Shown in pieces: positions 44,388 through 56,077 of a stretch of DNA of 64,000 nt. The notes beneath the pieces are model-generated. The model searched no databases. It was given only the letters and a program-made list of their open reading frames with translations, and was not told the DNA's origin. A program made the position numbers and the translations under genes. Numbering within the stretch: the stretch's first letter is position 1; each line of letters begins with the position of its first letter. Origin of the DNA: Lutibacter maritimus (GTDB lineage: Bacteria; Bacteroidota; Bacteroidia; Flavobacteriales; Flavobacteriaceae); contig NZ_FOZP01000004.1 of NCBI RefSeq assembly GCF_900116115.1, positions 69,501-133,500 of the forward strand, written 5' to 3'.

Positions 44388-46136
44388 TTATTGTAAAATT
44401 AATGGAACCAATTCTTTGGTATATTGTATTACATAAATACCATTATTTTCAAAGCTTCCGTTTATTTTTTTAGCGTAATTAAATGATGATGAAACTCTCA
44501 CTGATTTTCCTGCTTTCAAACTTTCCTCTAGCGTTTCATAACTAGCCAATCTAATTAAAACATCATACGTTACATCAAAGCCTCTAATTGCATAATCAGA
44601 AGGAATAGTATTGTTTACCTTTTGATATTTGTTGAAAAAGTTTTTAACGATCTCATTATTCATATTAAAAAATTCGGCAGTTGGATATGTGAAATTTAAC
44701 TGACCTAAATAGTTATTATCTACAGTATCAAAATTTTTCCCTTTTTCTAAAGAAATTAAACGAATAGAGAACTTATCTGCCAAACTTTTTAAATTGTTTA
44801 TTGTAGATGCTGTTGTAACGTTGTCTTCACTAATTAAAAATATCCAATTTTTAGTTCCTTCTTTTAATTTTTCAGTAACTCTTCCTGCTGCTATATATCC
44901 TTTTTCTGGTTTAATTACTGAAACCTGTTTAATATCATCAAAAGCATTTAATTTATTTACAATACGCCAAAGTGCGTTTTGAGATTCTGCCTTTCCATCA
45001 TTAATAACAATAATATTCTCGCCGTTATACGTACGTTCTAAATACGTAATTAATTTATCTTCAACCAAAGCTTCTTTAGGAGAAGCTTTTATTAAGTTTT
45101 CAGCACCATATGTATCCTGATTTTTCGAGAAAAACGGAGTAATTATTGGTGCTTTTATATTTTTAGATAGCCATTCTGCTTTTTCAAAAAACAACGGACC
45201 AATAACAACATCAACATCATTAAAATTTACTTTATTAACTAAACTTTGAATTTTTGATAGAGAATTTTCTGAATCAAAAAAATGTACTTTTAAATTTGCT
45301 CCTTTTTCTTTTAAAGAATCTATTGCCATTAAAGCTCCCAAATGAAAATCAGTTGCTACATTTGTTAAATTATTTTTAGTAAAAATTGAACTAGCTATAG
45401 AATCATTTATTTTATTTAATTGGTAAGGCAGTAAAAAAACTACGTTTAATTCTTTATTTAAATTAATTTTCTCTTTAAAAGTAACCCCAAGAGATTCATT
45501 TATAAGGTTAGAATTATAATCATTAAATAACGGTACTTTTACTATAACTTCTTCATTATTATTTTTTGAAATTTTCAGAACCATTCCTAATTTTAAACCT
45601 TCTTTTAAGTCTGGGTTTAGCTTTAATAATTCTGCTTCTGTAATATCATATTTTCTAGTTAAATTATAAATGGTATTGTCTTTAACCACCGTATGTAAAA
45701 TATATTCTTTTTCTGTTGACGATTTTTGGTTAGTTTCTATACCTGGAATGATTAATTTCATTCCAATTTTTAGTCCGTCTTCAAGTCCAGGGTTTGCGTT
45801 TATTAAATCATTTATTGAAACATTAAACTTTTTAGAAATACCATAAATAGTTTCTTTTGGTTGTACCTCATAAAGGTTAACGTTTGTATTATCAGTTTCA
45901 ATTATATTTTTTCCATAATTTTTATTAGGAACAATTATAACCGTTTCTGCATCTGGTTTTCTACTAACATCCGGATTTAATTTTAACAAATCTCTTGTTG
46001 ATAAATCATATTCTTTGGCAATACTTTTTATAGTTTCTCCCTCTTTAACTATATAAGTTATATATTTTTTTTGCTGTGCAAAGGAAGCTACAGAAGTTAA
46101 AAAAAGAAATACTAAAAATAATTTAGATAAATTCAT
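44388..46136 (-). CDS. LysM-repeat protein with periplasmic-binding-like domain
   Basis: 582 aa secreted protein: signal peptide to about residue 20, three LysM repeats (ITYIVKEGETIKSIAKEYDLS; NLYEVQPKETIYGISKKFNVS; HTVVKDNTIYNLTRKYDIT), then from ~residue 225 a type-1 periplasmic-binding fold (LNVVFLLPYQLN, DFHLGALMAIDSLKEKGANLKVHFFDSENS, VDVVIGPLFFEKAEWLSK, AIRGFDVTYDVLIRLA). It binds peptidoglycan by LysM; the second domain probably senses a ligand or has lost that role. It follows guaA by 27 bp, an arrangement I recall in other Flavobacteriaceae. Function unknown. Confidence 0.88.
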   Translation of the reverse strand: MNLSKLFLVFLFLTSVASFAQQKKYITYIVKEGETIKSIAKEYDLSTRDLLKLNPDVSRKPDAETVIIVPNKNYGKNIIETDNTNVNLYEVQPKETIYGISKKFNVSINDLINANPGLEDGLKIGMKLIIPGIETNQKSSTEKEYILHTVVKDNTIYNLTRKYDITEAELLKLNPDLKEGLKLGMVLKISKNNNEEVIVKVPLFNDYNSNLINESLGVTFKEKINLNKELNVVFLLPYQLNKINDSIASSIFTKNNLTNVATDFHLGALMAIDSLKEKGANLKVHFFDSENSLSKIQSLVNKVNFNDVDVVIGPLFFEKAEWLSKNIKAPIITPFFSKNQDTYGAENLIKASPKEALVEDKLITYLERTYNGENIIVINDGKAESQNALWRIVNKLNAFDDIKQVSVIKPEKGYIAAGRVTEKLKEGTKNWIFLISEDNVTTASTINNLKSLADKFSIRLISLEKGKNFDTVDNNYLGQLNFTYPTAEFFNMNNEIVKNFFNKYQKVNNTIPSDYAIRGFDVTYDVLIRLASYETLEESLKAGKSVRVSSSFNYAKKINGSFENNGIYVIQYTKELVPLILQ

Positions 46137-46163
46137 TTATGTTAATTTTTTAAAAATGGAAAT

Positions 46164-47696
46164 TTATTCCCACTCAATTGTTGCTGGCGGTTTAGAACTT
46201 ATATCATACACTACTCTATTAACGCCTTTTACACCATTTATTATTTTGTTTGATGTTTTTTGTAAAAACTCATATGGTAAATTTACCCAATCAGCAGTCA
46301 TACCATCAGTAGATTCAACGGCTCTTAAAACCACAGCTTTTTCATAAGTTCTTTCGTCACCCATAACACCAACAGAGTTTACTGGCAATAACATTGCTCC
46401 TGCTTGCCATACACCATCATATAATCCTTCATCTTTTAGACCTTGAATAAAAATGGCATCAACTTCTTGTAACATTCTTACTTTTTCAGCAGTAATATCT
46501 CCTAAAATACGAATTCCTAAACCTGGTCCTGGAAATGGATGTCTTCCTAATAATTCATCATCAATTCCCATAGATCGCCCAACTCTTCTAACTTCATCTT
46601 TAAATAACATTTTTAAAGGTTCTATTATTTTAAGCTTCATAAAATCTGGTAATCCACCAACATTATGATGCGATTTTATAGTTGCTGAAGGTCCTCCGGT
46701 TGCAGAAACTGATTCTATAACGTCTGGATAAATTGTACCTTGTCCTAACCATTTAACATCTTGAATTAAATGTGCCTCATCATCAAAAACTTCAATAAAA
46801 ACTCTACCAATTATTTTTCGTTTTCCTTCTGGATCTGATTCACCGGCTAATTCTTTCAAAAAACGTGCCGAAGCATCAACACCTTTTACATTTAACCCCA
46901 TGTTCTTGTATTGATCTAACACATTTTCAAATTCGTTTTTACGCAACAAACCATTATTTACAAAAATACAATACAAATTAGTACCAATAGCTTTACTTAA
47001 TAATGTTGCTGCTACTGTAGAATCTACACCACCAGATAATCCTAAAACAACTTTATCGTTTCCTAATTTTTCTTTTAAATTTTTTACAGTAGTTTCAACA
47101 AAAGAATCTGGTGTCCAAGTTTGTGCAACACCCGCTATTTTTACTAAAAAGTTTTCTAAAATTTTTAAACCATCTTTTGAGTGATATACTTCAGGATGGA
47201 ATTGTATTCCGTATGAAACTTCATTTATTAATTTAAATGCAGCATTTTTAACGTCGTGCGTACTGGCAATTAACTCACTATATTCTGGTAATTCCACAAT
47301 AGTATCGCTATGACTCATCCAAACCTGACTTCCTTCATTAACGCCTTCAAAAAATAAATCGTTAGAATTTACATAAGAAAGATTTGCTCTACCATATTCT
47401 CTGGTATTTGAAGCTGCTACTTTTCCACCAAAATTATGCGCCATAAATTGTGCTCCAAAACAAACTCCTAACAATGGTAATTTGCCTTTAATTTTAGATA
47501 AATCTGGATGTGGCGCATCTTCAGCTCTAACTGAAAATGGACTTCCTGAAAGAATTATAGCTTTATAATCTTCAATTTTAAAATTTTTACTGTTGTACGG
47601 AAATATTTCACAAAAAATATTGAGTTCTCTAACTCTTCTAGCAATCAACTGTGTGTATTGCGAACCGAAATCTAAAATAAGTACCTTTTGTTGCAT
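46164..47696 (-). CDS. guaA: GMP synthase (glutamine-hydrolysing)
   Basis: Converts XMP to GMP. 510 aa: class I glutamine amidotransferase (residues 1-~190; [18 protein letters not shown], nucleophile Cys in [21 protein letters not shown]), ATP pyrophosphatase (P-loop [17 protein letters not shown]) and the C-terminal dimer domain ([55 protein letters not shown] in part). Start set at ATG 47696; an in-frame TTG at 47702 lies in the -7 box. Appears to be first gene of a two-gene unit with the LysM protein. Confidence 0.97.
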   Translation of the reverse strand: MQQKVLILDFGSQYTQLIARRVRELNIFCEIFPYNSKNFKIEDYKAIILSGSPFSVRAEDAPHPDLSKIKGKLPLLGVCFGAQFMAHNFGGKVAASNTREYGRANLSYVNSNDLFFEGVNEGSQVWMSHSDTIVELPEYSELIASTHDVKNAAFKLINEVSYGIQFHPEVYHSKDGLKILENFLVKIAGVAQTWTPDSFVETTVKNLKEKLGNDKVVLGLSGGVDSTVAATLLSKAIGTNLYCIFVNNGLLRKNEFENVLDQYKNMGLNVKGVDASARFLKELAGESDPEGKRKIIGRVFIEVFDDEAHLIQDVKWLGQGTIYPDVIESVSATGGPSATIKSHHNVGGLPDFMKLKIIEPLKMLFKDEVRRVGRSMGIDDELLGRHPFPGPGLGIRILGDITAEKVRMLQEVDAIFIQGLKDEGLYDGVWQAGAMLLPVNSVGVMGDERTYEKAVVLRAVESTDGMTADWVNLPYEFLQKTSNKIINGVKGVNRVVYDISSKPPATIEWE

Positions 47697-47699
47697 CCG

Positions 47700-47707
47700 C
47701 AAAAATA
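47700..47707 (-). promoter_or_regulatory. -7 box at the guaA start
   Basis: TATTTTTG on the minus strand ends 3 nt before the guaA ATG. With the usual spacing, transcription would start at or within a base or two of the A of ATG, giving a leaderless mRNA. No -33 TTG is evident. Confidence 0.35.
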
Positions 47708-50005
<2,298 letters not shown>

Positions 50006-50034
50006 AAACTCAAATTCAATATTATTAAATCAAT

Positions 50035-50069
50035 AAAAGACTGCTTTTTTAAGCGGTCTTTTATTTTTT
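50035..50069 (+). terminator. gyrB terminator
   Basis: 12-bp stem AAAAGACTGCTT/AAGCGGTCTTTT (one G-T pair) with a 4-T loop, followed by ATTTTTTG. Confidence 0.88.
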
Positions 50070-50113
50070 GTAACATATTTTTATATATTTACTAAATAAA
50101 ACCTCCAAAACCC

Positions 50114-51142
50114 ATGAAAAAATTAGCACTACTTTTTATTATAATTTTACTGAATTTTTCAGTAAAAGCACAAGATGGTATGGAAGCAATCCTTCTATCT
50201 GGAATAAATGATGCAAATAAATTAACTGAAGCTTATATTAACCCGGCAATGAAAGGGCTTATACATAGTATGAATGGCGGATGGTATCATACAGCCAAAG
50301 CGCATAAAACCTTTGGTTTTGATGTTAGTATTGGACTTAACGCTTCTTTAATTCCTTCTTCAGAAGAAATTTTTAATTTTTCAGATTTAGGTTTATCTTC
50401 AAATACAACTTCTACATCTTTAACTGGAGCAACTGTTGCTGGACCTAATTCTTTAGAAGCACCTATAAATGTTTCTACCACAATTAATGGTCAAAATGTT
50501 ACTGCAAATTATACAATGCCTGGCGGAATTAAAGATGATTTGCCTTTAAATGCAATGCCAGCACCTTCAGTTCAAATAACTTTAGGATTGCCACAAAAAA
50601 TAGATATTATGCTAAGAGGTGTTCCAAACGTAGGGTCGGATGATGTTAAAGGTAATTTATTAGGTGTTGGTGTTAAAAAAGAAATAACAAGTTTATTTGG
50701 ACCTGTTGATAAACTTCCTCTACACGTTGCACTATTAGGTACCTATACTACTATGGACGTTACGTACAATTTACAAAATGACAGCTCTATTCAAGGTACA
50801 AATCAAGAAGCAACTTTTAATTTAAATGCTTATTCTGTTCAAGCAATAGCTTCTATTAATTTTCCAGTAGTAAATTTTTATGGAGGTATTGGTTATAGTG
50901 GTGGAAATTCGAAATTTAAAATGAAGGGTACTTATAATTTAGAATATAACACTGGATATCCTGCTCCTAATGATACTGTTGAGGTTGAATTTACGGATCC
51001 TGTAAATTTAAGCTTTGAAAGTAAAGGCCTTAAAACAACTTTAGGAACTAGAATTAGTTTAGGGTTTTTTAAATTATTTGTGGATTATACAATACAAGAA
51101 TACAATACAATTACCACAGGTATAGCATTTAGTTTCAGGTAA
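50114..51142 (+). CDS. DUF6588 family secreted protein
   Basis: 342 aa, signal peptide MKKLALLFIIILLNFSVKAQ. The mature part has DANKLTEAYINPAMKGLIHSMNGGWYHTAKAHKTFGFDVSIG, NAMPAPSVQITLGLPQKIDIMLRGVP, YGGIGYSGGNSKFKMKG and ends LGFFKLFVDYTIQEYNTITTGIAFSFR (quoted in parts), i.e. short amphipathic strands with an aromatic last residue typical of outer-membrane barrels. Assigned to DUF6588 from its overall look; function unknown. Single gene between gyrB and mdh. Confidence 0.75.
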   Translation: MKKLALLFIIILLNFSVKAQDGMEAILLSGINDANKLTEAYINPAMKGLIHSMNGGWYHTAKAHKTFGFDVSIGLNASLIPSSEEIFNFSDLGLSSNTTSTSLTGATVAGPNSLEAPINVSTTINGQNVTANYTMPGGIKDDLPLNAMPAPSVQITLGLPQKIDIMLRGVPNVGSDDVKGNLLGVGVKKEITSLFGPVDKLPLHVALLGTYTTMDVTYNLQNDSSIQGTNQEATFNLNAYSVQAIASINFPVVNFYGGIGYSGGNSKFKMKGTYNLEYNTGYPAPNDTVEVEFTDPVNLSFESKGLKTTLGTRISLGFFKLFVDYTIQEYNTITTGIAFSFR

Positions 51143-51272
51143 TTAAAATCTATCAAAAAATGCCCTAAAACACTATAAACGATTTCGTAGATTAGACACT
51201 AATAAGTCCATAATTTCATTAAAATTTGTTATTTTTACGTCAAAATAAATTATTAAACATAACACTAAAAAT

Positions 51273-52193
51273 ATGAAAGTAACAGTAGTAGGAGCTGGTG
51301 CTGTAGGTGCAAGTTGCGCTGAGTACATAGCTATTAAAAATTTCGCTTCTGAAGTTGTATTAATTGATATTAAAGAAGGATTTGCTGAAGGAAAAGCAAT
51401 GGACTTAATGCAAACAGCATCATTAATGGGCTTTGACACCCAAATTACTGGTGTAACAAACGATTATTCAAAAACTGCAGGAAGTGATGTTGCAGTTATT
51501 ACAAGTGGTATTCCTAGAAAACCAGGAATGACGCGCGAAGAATTAATTGGAATTAATGCTGGTATTGTAAAAACTGTATCTGCAAGTTTAGTACAATATT
51601 CTCCAAACGTTATTATTATAGTTGTAAGTAACCCAATGGATACTATGGCTTATTTAGCTCACAAATCTACAGGATTACCAAAAAACAGAATTATTGGTAT
51701 GGGTGGAGCATTAGATAGTGCTCGTTTTAAATTTAGATTAGCAGAAGCTTTAGGTTGTCCACAATCTGATGTTGATGGTATGGTAATTGCTGGTCACAGT
51801 GATACTGGAATGTTACCTCTAACTCGATTAGCTGTTAGAAATAGTGTACCAGTTTCTGAATTTTTATCAGAAGAAAAATTAGCTGAAGTTGCCGAAGCTA
51901 CTAAAGTTGGTGGAGCTACCTTAACAAAATTATTAGGAACTAGTGCTTGGTATGCCCCAGGTGCCGCAGTTTCTTCTATGGTTCAAGCTATTGCTTGTGA
52001 CACTAAAAAAATGTTCCCTTGTTCAGCTTTATTAGAAGGTGAATATGGATTAAAAGACATTTCAATTGGTGTACCTTGTATTATTGGTAAAAACGGAATT
52101 GAAAAAATAGTTGAAATTGAATTATCTGATGCTGAAAAAGCTAAATTAGCAGAAAGCGCTGATGGCGTAAGAGCTGTAAATAATTTATTATAA
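51273..52193 (+). CDS. mdh: Malate dehydrogenase
   Basis: NAD-dependent malate/oxaloacetate interconversion in the TCA cycle. 306 aa, LDH-like MDH subgroup: Rossmann VTVVGAGAVGASCAEYI, ITSGIPRKPGMTREELIGINAGI with the substrate Arg residues, VVSNPMDTMAYLAHK, catalytic His in VIAGHSDTGMLPLTR. The Arg at the specificity position (KPGMTREEL) marks malate rather than lactate. Own terminator at 52214. Confidence 0.96.
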   Translation: MKVTVVGAGAVGASCAEYIAIKNFASEVVLIDIKEGFAEGKAMDLMQTASLMGFDTQITGVTNDYSKTAGSDVAVITSGIPRKPGMTREELIGINAGIVKTVSASLVQYSPNVIIIVVSNPMDTMAYLAHKSTGLPKNRIIGMGGALDSARFKFRLAEALGCPQSDVDGMVIAGHSDTGMLPLTRLAVRNSVPVSEFLSEEKLAEVAEATKVGGATLTKLLGTSAWYAPGAAVSSMVQAIACDTKKMFPCSALLEGEYGLKDISIGVPCIIGKNGIEKIVEIELSDAEKAKLAESADGVRAVNNLL

Positions 52194-52213
52194 AAAAATA
52201 TCTTATTCATAAA

Positions 52214-52256
52214 AAAACTCCTCAATACTTTGTTTTTGAGGAGTTTTCATTTTTTA
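52214..52256 (+). terminator. mdh terminator
   Basis: 12-bp perfect stem AAAACTCCTCAA/TTGAGGAGTTTT with a 9-nt loop and a trailing ATTTTTTA. Confidence 0.9.
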
Positions 52257-52291
52257 GTGTATATTTATCTTTCAAATAAGATACACTTACT

Positions 52292-53341
52292 ATGGGTAAA
52301 TTCAAATATTTATCGGCATATATTTTAGCTTCAACAATTTATATTTCCTTTACTTCTTTTGGAATCTGGACATATTTACCAGTAATCTTTTCCTTTGGAT
52401 TTATTCCCTTATTTGAATTATTTTTTAAACCAAATGAAACAAATTTTTCTGATGAAGAAAAGAAAAATGCAAAAAGTGATAATTACTACAAATTTGTGTT
52501 GTACTCAATTATTCCAATACAACTTGGTTTAGTTATTTTATTTTTAATCAGCTTTCAGGAAAACTTATTGCTTACTGAACAAATTGGTAGAATTGCATCA
52601 CTAGGAATTTTATGTGGAATATTTGGCATTAATGTTGGCCACGAACTAGGTCATAGCAACAAAAGATTTGAACAATTTTTAGGTGAAATTTTATTATTAA
52701 CGTCGTTAGAAAATCATTTTTTACCATACCACAATAGTGGACATCATTACAATGTAGCAACACCTAAAGATCCCGCAACTGCCAGAAAAGGAGAGATTTT
52801 ATATTTATTTTGGTTCAGATCTCAAATAGGAAGCTATATCCAAGCTTGGCAATTAGAAAATGAACGATTAACCAAAAAAGGCAGTTCAGCACTATCATTT
52901 TATAATAAAATGATAGTGTATACATTAGCGCAAATAATTTTACTTTTATCAATATATTTTATATTCAATTTTCAAACTTTAATAGCATTTATAATTGGTG
53001 CTATTGTTGGAATTTTATTGCTTGAAACTGTTAATTATATTGAACATTACGCCTTACTTAGAAATAAAAATGAAAGCGGAAATTATGAACGTGTAAAACC
53101 TCATCACTCATGGAATTCTAACCATATAATAGGCCGAACCATTTTATTTGAACTTTCTCGCCATTCCGATCACCATTACAAAGCAAGCAAACCATATCAA
53201 TTGCTAGATTATATTCCAAAAAGTCCACAAATGATTACAGGGTATCCTGGAATGATGTTGTTAGCCTTAATTCCACCACTTTGGTTTAAAGTTATGCATA
53301 AAAGATTAAAACAATTTCAACAAACAATTAATAAAATATAA
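52292..53341 (+). CDS. alkB: Alkane 1-monooxygenase (AlkB-type)
   Basis: Membrane di-iron hydroxylase of medium-chain alkanes/fatty compounds. 349 aa with about six helices and the four histidine boxes: HELGHS (~residue 111), HNSGHH (~147), NYIEHYAL (~248) and LSRHSDHHYKASKPYQLL (~287). The second box lacks the usual Glu of EHNxGHH. No rubredoxin or fatty-acid genes adjoin. Spaced 1 bp from the sulfurtransferase gene downstream, so co-transcribed. AGTGTAT/ATACACT arms (52256-52287) sit just before the start and could be an operator. Confidence 0.92.
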   Translation: MGKFKYLSAYILASTIYISFTSFGIWTYLPVIFSFGFIPLFELFFKPNETNFSDEEKKNAKSDNYYKFVLYSIIPIQLGLVILFLISFQENLLLTEQIGRIASLGILCGIFGINVGHELGHSNKRFEQFLGEILLLTSLENHFLPYHNSGHHYNVATPKDPATARKGEILYLFWFRSQIGSYIQAWQLENERLTKKGSSALSFYNKMIVYTLAQIILLLSIYFIFNFQTLIAFIIGAIVGILLLETVNYIEHYALLRNKNESGNYERVKPHHSWNSNHIIGRTILFELSRHSDHHYKASKPYQLLDYIPKSPQMITGYPGMMLLALIPPLWFKVMHKRLKQFQQTINKI

Positions 53342-53342
53342 A

Positions 53343-54194
53343 ATGAAACAAAACATTTCACCAATTATAAATGTTTCAGAATTAATTAAACTTAGTAAAC
53401 TAAATGATATCGTAATTGTAGATGCTAGTAATGGAGCTAATGCAAAATTAAATTATGAAACAAAGCACTTAAACGATGCTCTTTTTGTTGATTTAGACAC
53501 CCAATTAGCTAATATTAAAAAAAATGTCGCAAATGGTGGAAGACATCCGCTCCCAAGTATAAACCAATTTTCTAAAACATTACAAGATTTAGGAATTTCA
53601 ACACAAACGCACGTAATAATTTATGATGATAAAAACGGGGCAAATGCTGCTGCAAGATTTTGGTGGATGCTTAAAGCCATTGGACATGAAAAAGTACAAG
53701 TATTAAATGGTGGCATTCAAGAAGCTGAAAGAATGTCCTTTCCAATAAATTCTAATAAAGTTAAAGCAAAAAAAGTAACTCCATATACAATAAATCAATG
53801 GCAACTTCCAACAATTTCATTAACAGCTATTGAAAAAACTGTTAAACTTAAAAATTCAATTATTATTGATGTTCGTGAAACGGCTAGATATAAAGGAGAA
53901 TATGAACCAATAGATTTAGTTGCTGGGCACATACCGACAGCAATTAATATTCCTTTTATTGAAAATTTAACTAAAGATGGTTTGTTTGCATCTCCTTCCG
54001 AATTACATACCAAATATTCCAAAATAATAAATGCTTTTAAAAACAATGGACCAATAATTGTACACTGCGGATCAGGAGTTACTGCATGCCACACACTTTT
54101 AGCCTTTGAATATGCAGGCTTAAAAATGCCAACACTTTTTGTAGGCTCTTGGAGTGAATGGAGCAGAAATAACAAACCTATTGAAATCAACTAA
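53343..54194 (+). CDS. Thiosulfate/3-mercaptopyruvate sulfurtransferase
   Basis: 283 aa with two rhodanese domains: an inactive N-terminal one (VIVDASNGANAKLNYETKHLNDALFVDLD, IIYDDKNGANAAARFWWMLKAIGH) and a catalytic C-terminal one with the active-site loop IVHCGSGVTACHTLLA. CG[ST]GVT is the mercaptopyruvate-type loop, versus CRKGVT in thiosulfate enzymes, so 3-MST is the better call. Cytoplasmic. Co-transcribed with alkB. Confidence 0.92.
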   Translation: MKQNISPIINVSELIKLSKLNDIVIVDASNGANAKLNYETKHLNDALFVDLDTQLANIKKNVANGGRHPLPSINQFSKTLQDLGISTQTHVIIYDDKNGANAAARFWWMLKAIGHEKVQVLNGGIQEAERMSFPINSNKVKAKKVTPYTINQWQLPTISLTAIEKTVKLKNSIIIDVRETARYKGEYEPIDLVAGHIPTAINIPFIENLTKDGLFASPSELHTKYSKIINAFKNNGPIIVHCGSGVTACHTLLAFEYAGLKMPTLFVGSWSEWSRNNKPIEIN

Positions 54195-54213
54195 AATTGG
54201 TTTCAATAGGTTT
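54175..54213. terminator. Hairpin over the sulfurtransferase stop codon
   Basis: AACCTATTGAAA (54175-54186) pairs with TTTCAATAGGTT (54201-54212); the stop codon lies in the loop. In the convergent gap before fhs; T-runs are short, so termination is probable but not certain. Confidence 0.55.
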
Positions 54214-54232
54214 AAAAGTATTTATAGTAACA

Positions 54233-55909
54233 TTAAGATAATCCAGAAATCACTCCATTTTTATCAATTTTCATTTCTTCTGAAGCTGGAACACCTGGCA
54301 ATCCAGGCATTCGCATCATTTGACCTAAAATTGGTATAATAAATTTTGCTCCTGCAGCAATTTCAATTTCACGCACTGTTACCACAAAGTTTTTAGGTCG
54401 CCCAATTAAAAATTCATTATCTGAAAAAGATTTTTGAGTTTTAGCCATACAAATTGCAAAATCATTAAAACCTAAACGATCAATTCTTTTTAAATTTAAT
54501 TTTGCTTGTTTATCAAAATCAACACCATCAGCGCCATAAATTTCTTTAGCAATAATTTCAATTTTTTCTTTTATTGGCATATCCCATTTATACAAAGGTT
54601 CAAAATGCGACTTGTTCAATTCAACAACTTTAACAACAGCATGAGCTAAATCCTTCGTTCCTTCACCACCTTTTGCCCAATTTTCAGATACAACTGCTTG
54701 TACTCCTAATGATTTACAATGATTAATTACAAAATTAATTTCTTCATAAGAATCATTGACAAAAGTATTAATTGCAACAACTGGCTCTATGTTAAATTTT
54801 CTGATGTTTTCAATATGTTTTTCTAAATTGCAAAAACCAGCTTTAACGTGGTGTAAATTAGGAGTGTTGATTTCTTCTGTTTTTGCGCCTCCGTGGTGTC
54901 GTAAAGCTCTAATTGTAGCAACTAACACTACTGCTTTTGGATTTAAGTTTGCCGCAGCACATTTAATATTTAAAAACTTTTCTGCACCTAAGTCAGCTCC
55001 AAACCCAGCTTCAGTTACTACGTAGTTTGATAGTGATAATCCCATTTTAGTAGCTATAATGGTATTAGTTCCTTGCGCAATATTTGCAAAAGGACCTCCA
55101 TGAATAATCGCAGGATTTTCTTCTAACGTTTGTACTAAATTAGGTTGTATAGCATCTTTTAATAAAATAGCCATAGCATTTTCAGCTTTTAAATCACGTG
55201 CAAAAACGGGTTTTTTATCAAAAGTAAAACCAATTAAAATATTACCAAGTCTATTTTTTAAATCTTCAAAATCAGTAGCCATACAAAGAATTGCCATAAC
55301 TTCTGAAGCTGGTGTAATATTAAAGCCATCTTCACGTGGAATACCATTTGCAACACCTCCTAAGCCAATAGTTATTTTACGTAATGATCTATCATTCATA
55401 TCAATAACACGCTTCCATAAAATTGTTCTTGAATCAATATTTAAATTACAACAAGAACTTTGCAAGTTATTGTCTATTAAAGCAGCTAGTAAATTATTTG
55501 CTTTTTCTACCGCATTAAAATCTCCTGTAAAATGTAAATTAATATCTTCCATAGGAACAACTTGAGAATATCCTCCTCCTGCTGCGCCACCTTTAATTCC
55601 AAAAACAGGACCTAATGAAGGTTCTCTAAGCACAACAATTGCTTGTTTTCCTATTTTATTTAAACCTTCGGTTAAACCAATTGATACGGTTGTTTTTCCT
55701 TCACCTGCTGGTGTTGGTGTCATTGCTGTTACTAAAATTAAGTTATTCTTTTTAATTTTATCTTCATCAATTAGTGTTAAAGGCAATTTAGCTTTGTATT
55801 TTCCATACATTTCTAATGCATCTTCTTCTATGCCTAATTTTGCAGCAATTTCTTTAATGTGTAATAATTTTTTATTTTGAGCAATTTCTATATCCGATAA
55901 AACTTTCAT
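54233..55909 (-). CDS. fhs: Formate-tetrahydrofolate ligase
   Basis: ATP-dependent synthesis of 10-formyl-THF from formate and THF. 558 aa, normal length. P-loop TPTPAGEGKTTVSIGLTEGLN, VLREPSLGPVFGIKGGAAGGGYSQVVPMEDINLHFTGD (in parts), HGGPFANIAQGTN and C-terminal GQMMRMPGLPGVPASE. Complements purU (deformylase, 7764) and purH (formyl-THF user, 63783) in the same window. Single gene, divergent from secDF. Confidence 0.97.
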   Translation of the reverse strand: MKVLSDIEIAQNKKLLHIKEIAAKLGIEEDALEMYGKYKAKLPLTLIDEDKIKKNNLILVTAMTPTPAGEGKTTVSIGLTEGLNKIGKQAIVVLREPSLGPVFGIKGGAAGGGYSQVVPMEDINLHFTGDFNAVEKANNLLAALIDNNLQSSCCNLNIDSRTILWKRVIDMNDRSLRKITIGLGGVANGIPREDGFNITPASEVMAILCMATDFEDLKNRLGNILIGFTFDKKPVFARDLKAENAMAILLKDAIQPNLVQTLEENPAIIHGGPFANIAQGTNTIIATKMGLSLSNYVVTEAGFGADLGAEKFLNIKCAAANLNPKAVVLVATIRALRHHGGAKTEEINTPNLHHVKAGFCNLEKHIENIRKFNIEPVVAINTFVNDSYEEINFVINHCKSLGVQAVVSENWAKGGEGTKDLAHAVVKVVELNKSHFEPLYKWDMPIKEKIEIIAKEIYGADGVDFDKQAKLNLKRIDRLGFNDFAICMAKTQKSFSDNEFLIGRPKNFVVTVREIEIAAGAKFIIPILGQMMRMPGLPGVPASEEMKIDKNGVISGLS

Positions 55910-56077
55910 TTTGGTAATTTTAGGTATACAAATATATAAAATTCTTAATCTGAATAAGTGATTTATATCAAAGTGTTAATTTATACTTATAAAAGAGTAA
56001 AAAGAATTGTTAGTTCCTATTTGAAATTATATATTTGCACGTTTATTACAAATGATTCTTATATTAAATTAAATAAA

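Noticed and set aside
55958-56077. 40-codon N-terminal extension of SecDF (also similar extensions for gyrB, ccsBA, pyrF and the GAF gene)
   Set aside because: Each extension contains the gene's own -7 promoter box or begins at a non-ATG codon; family N-termini start at the later ATG.
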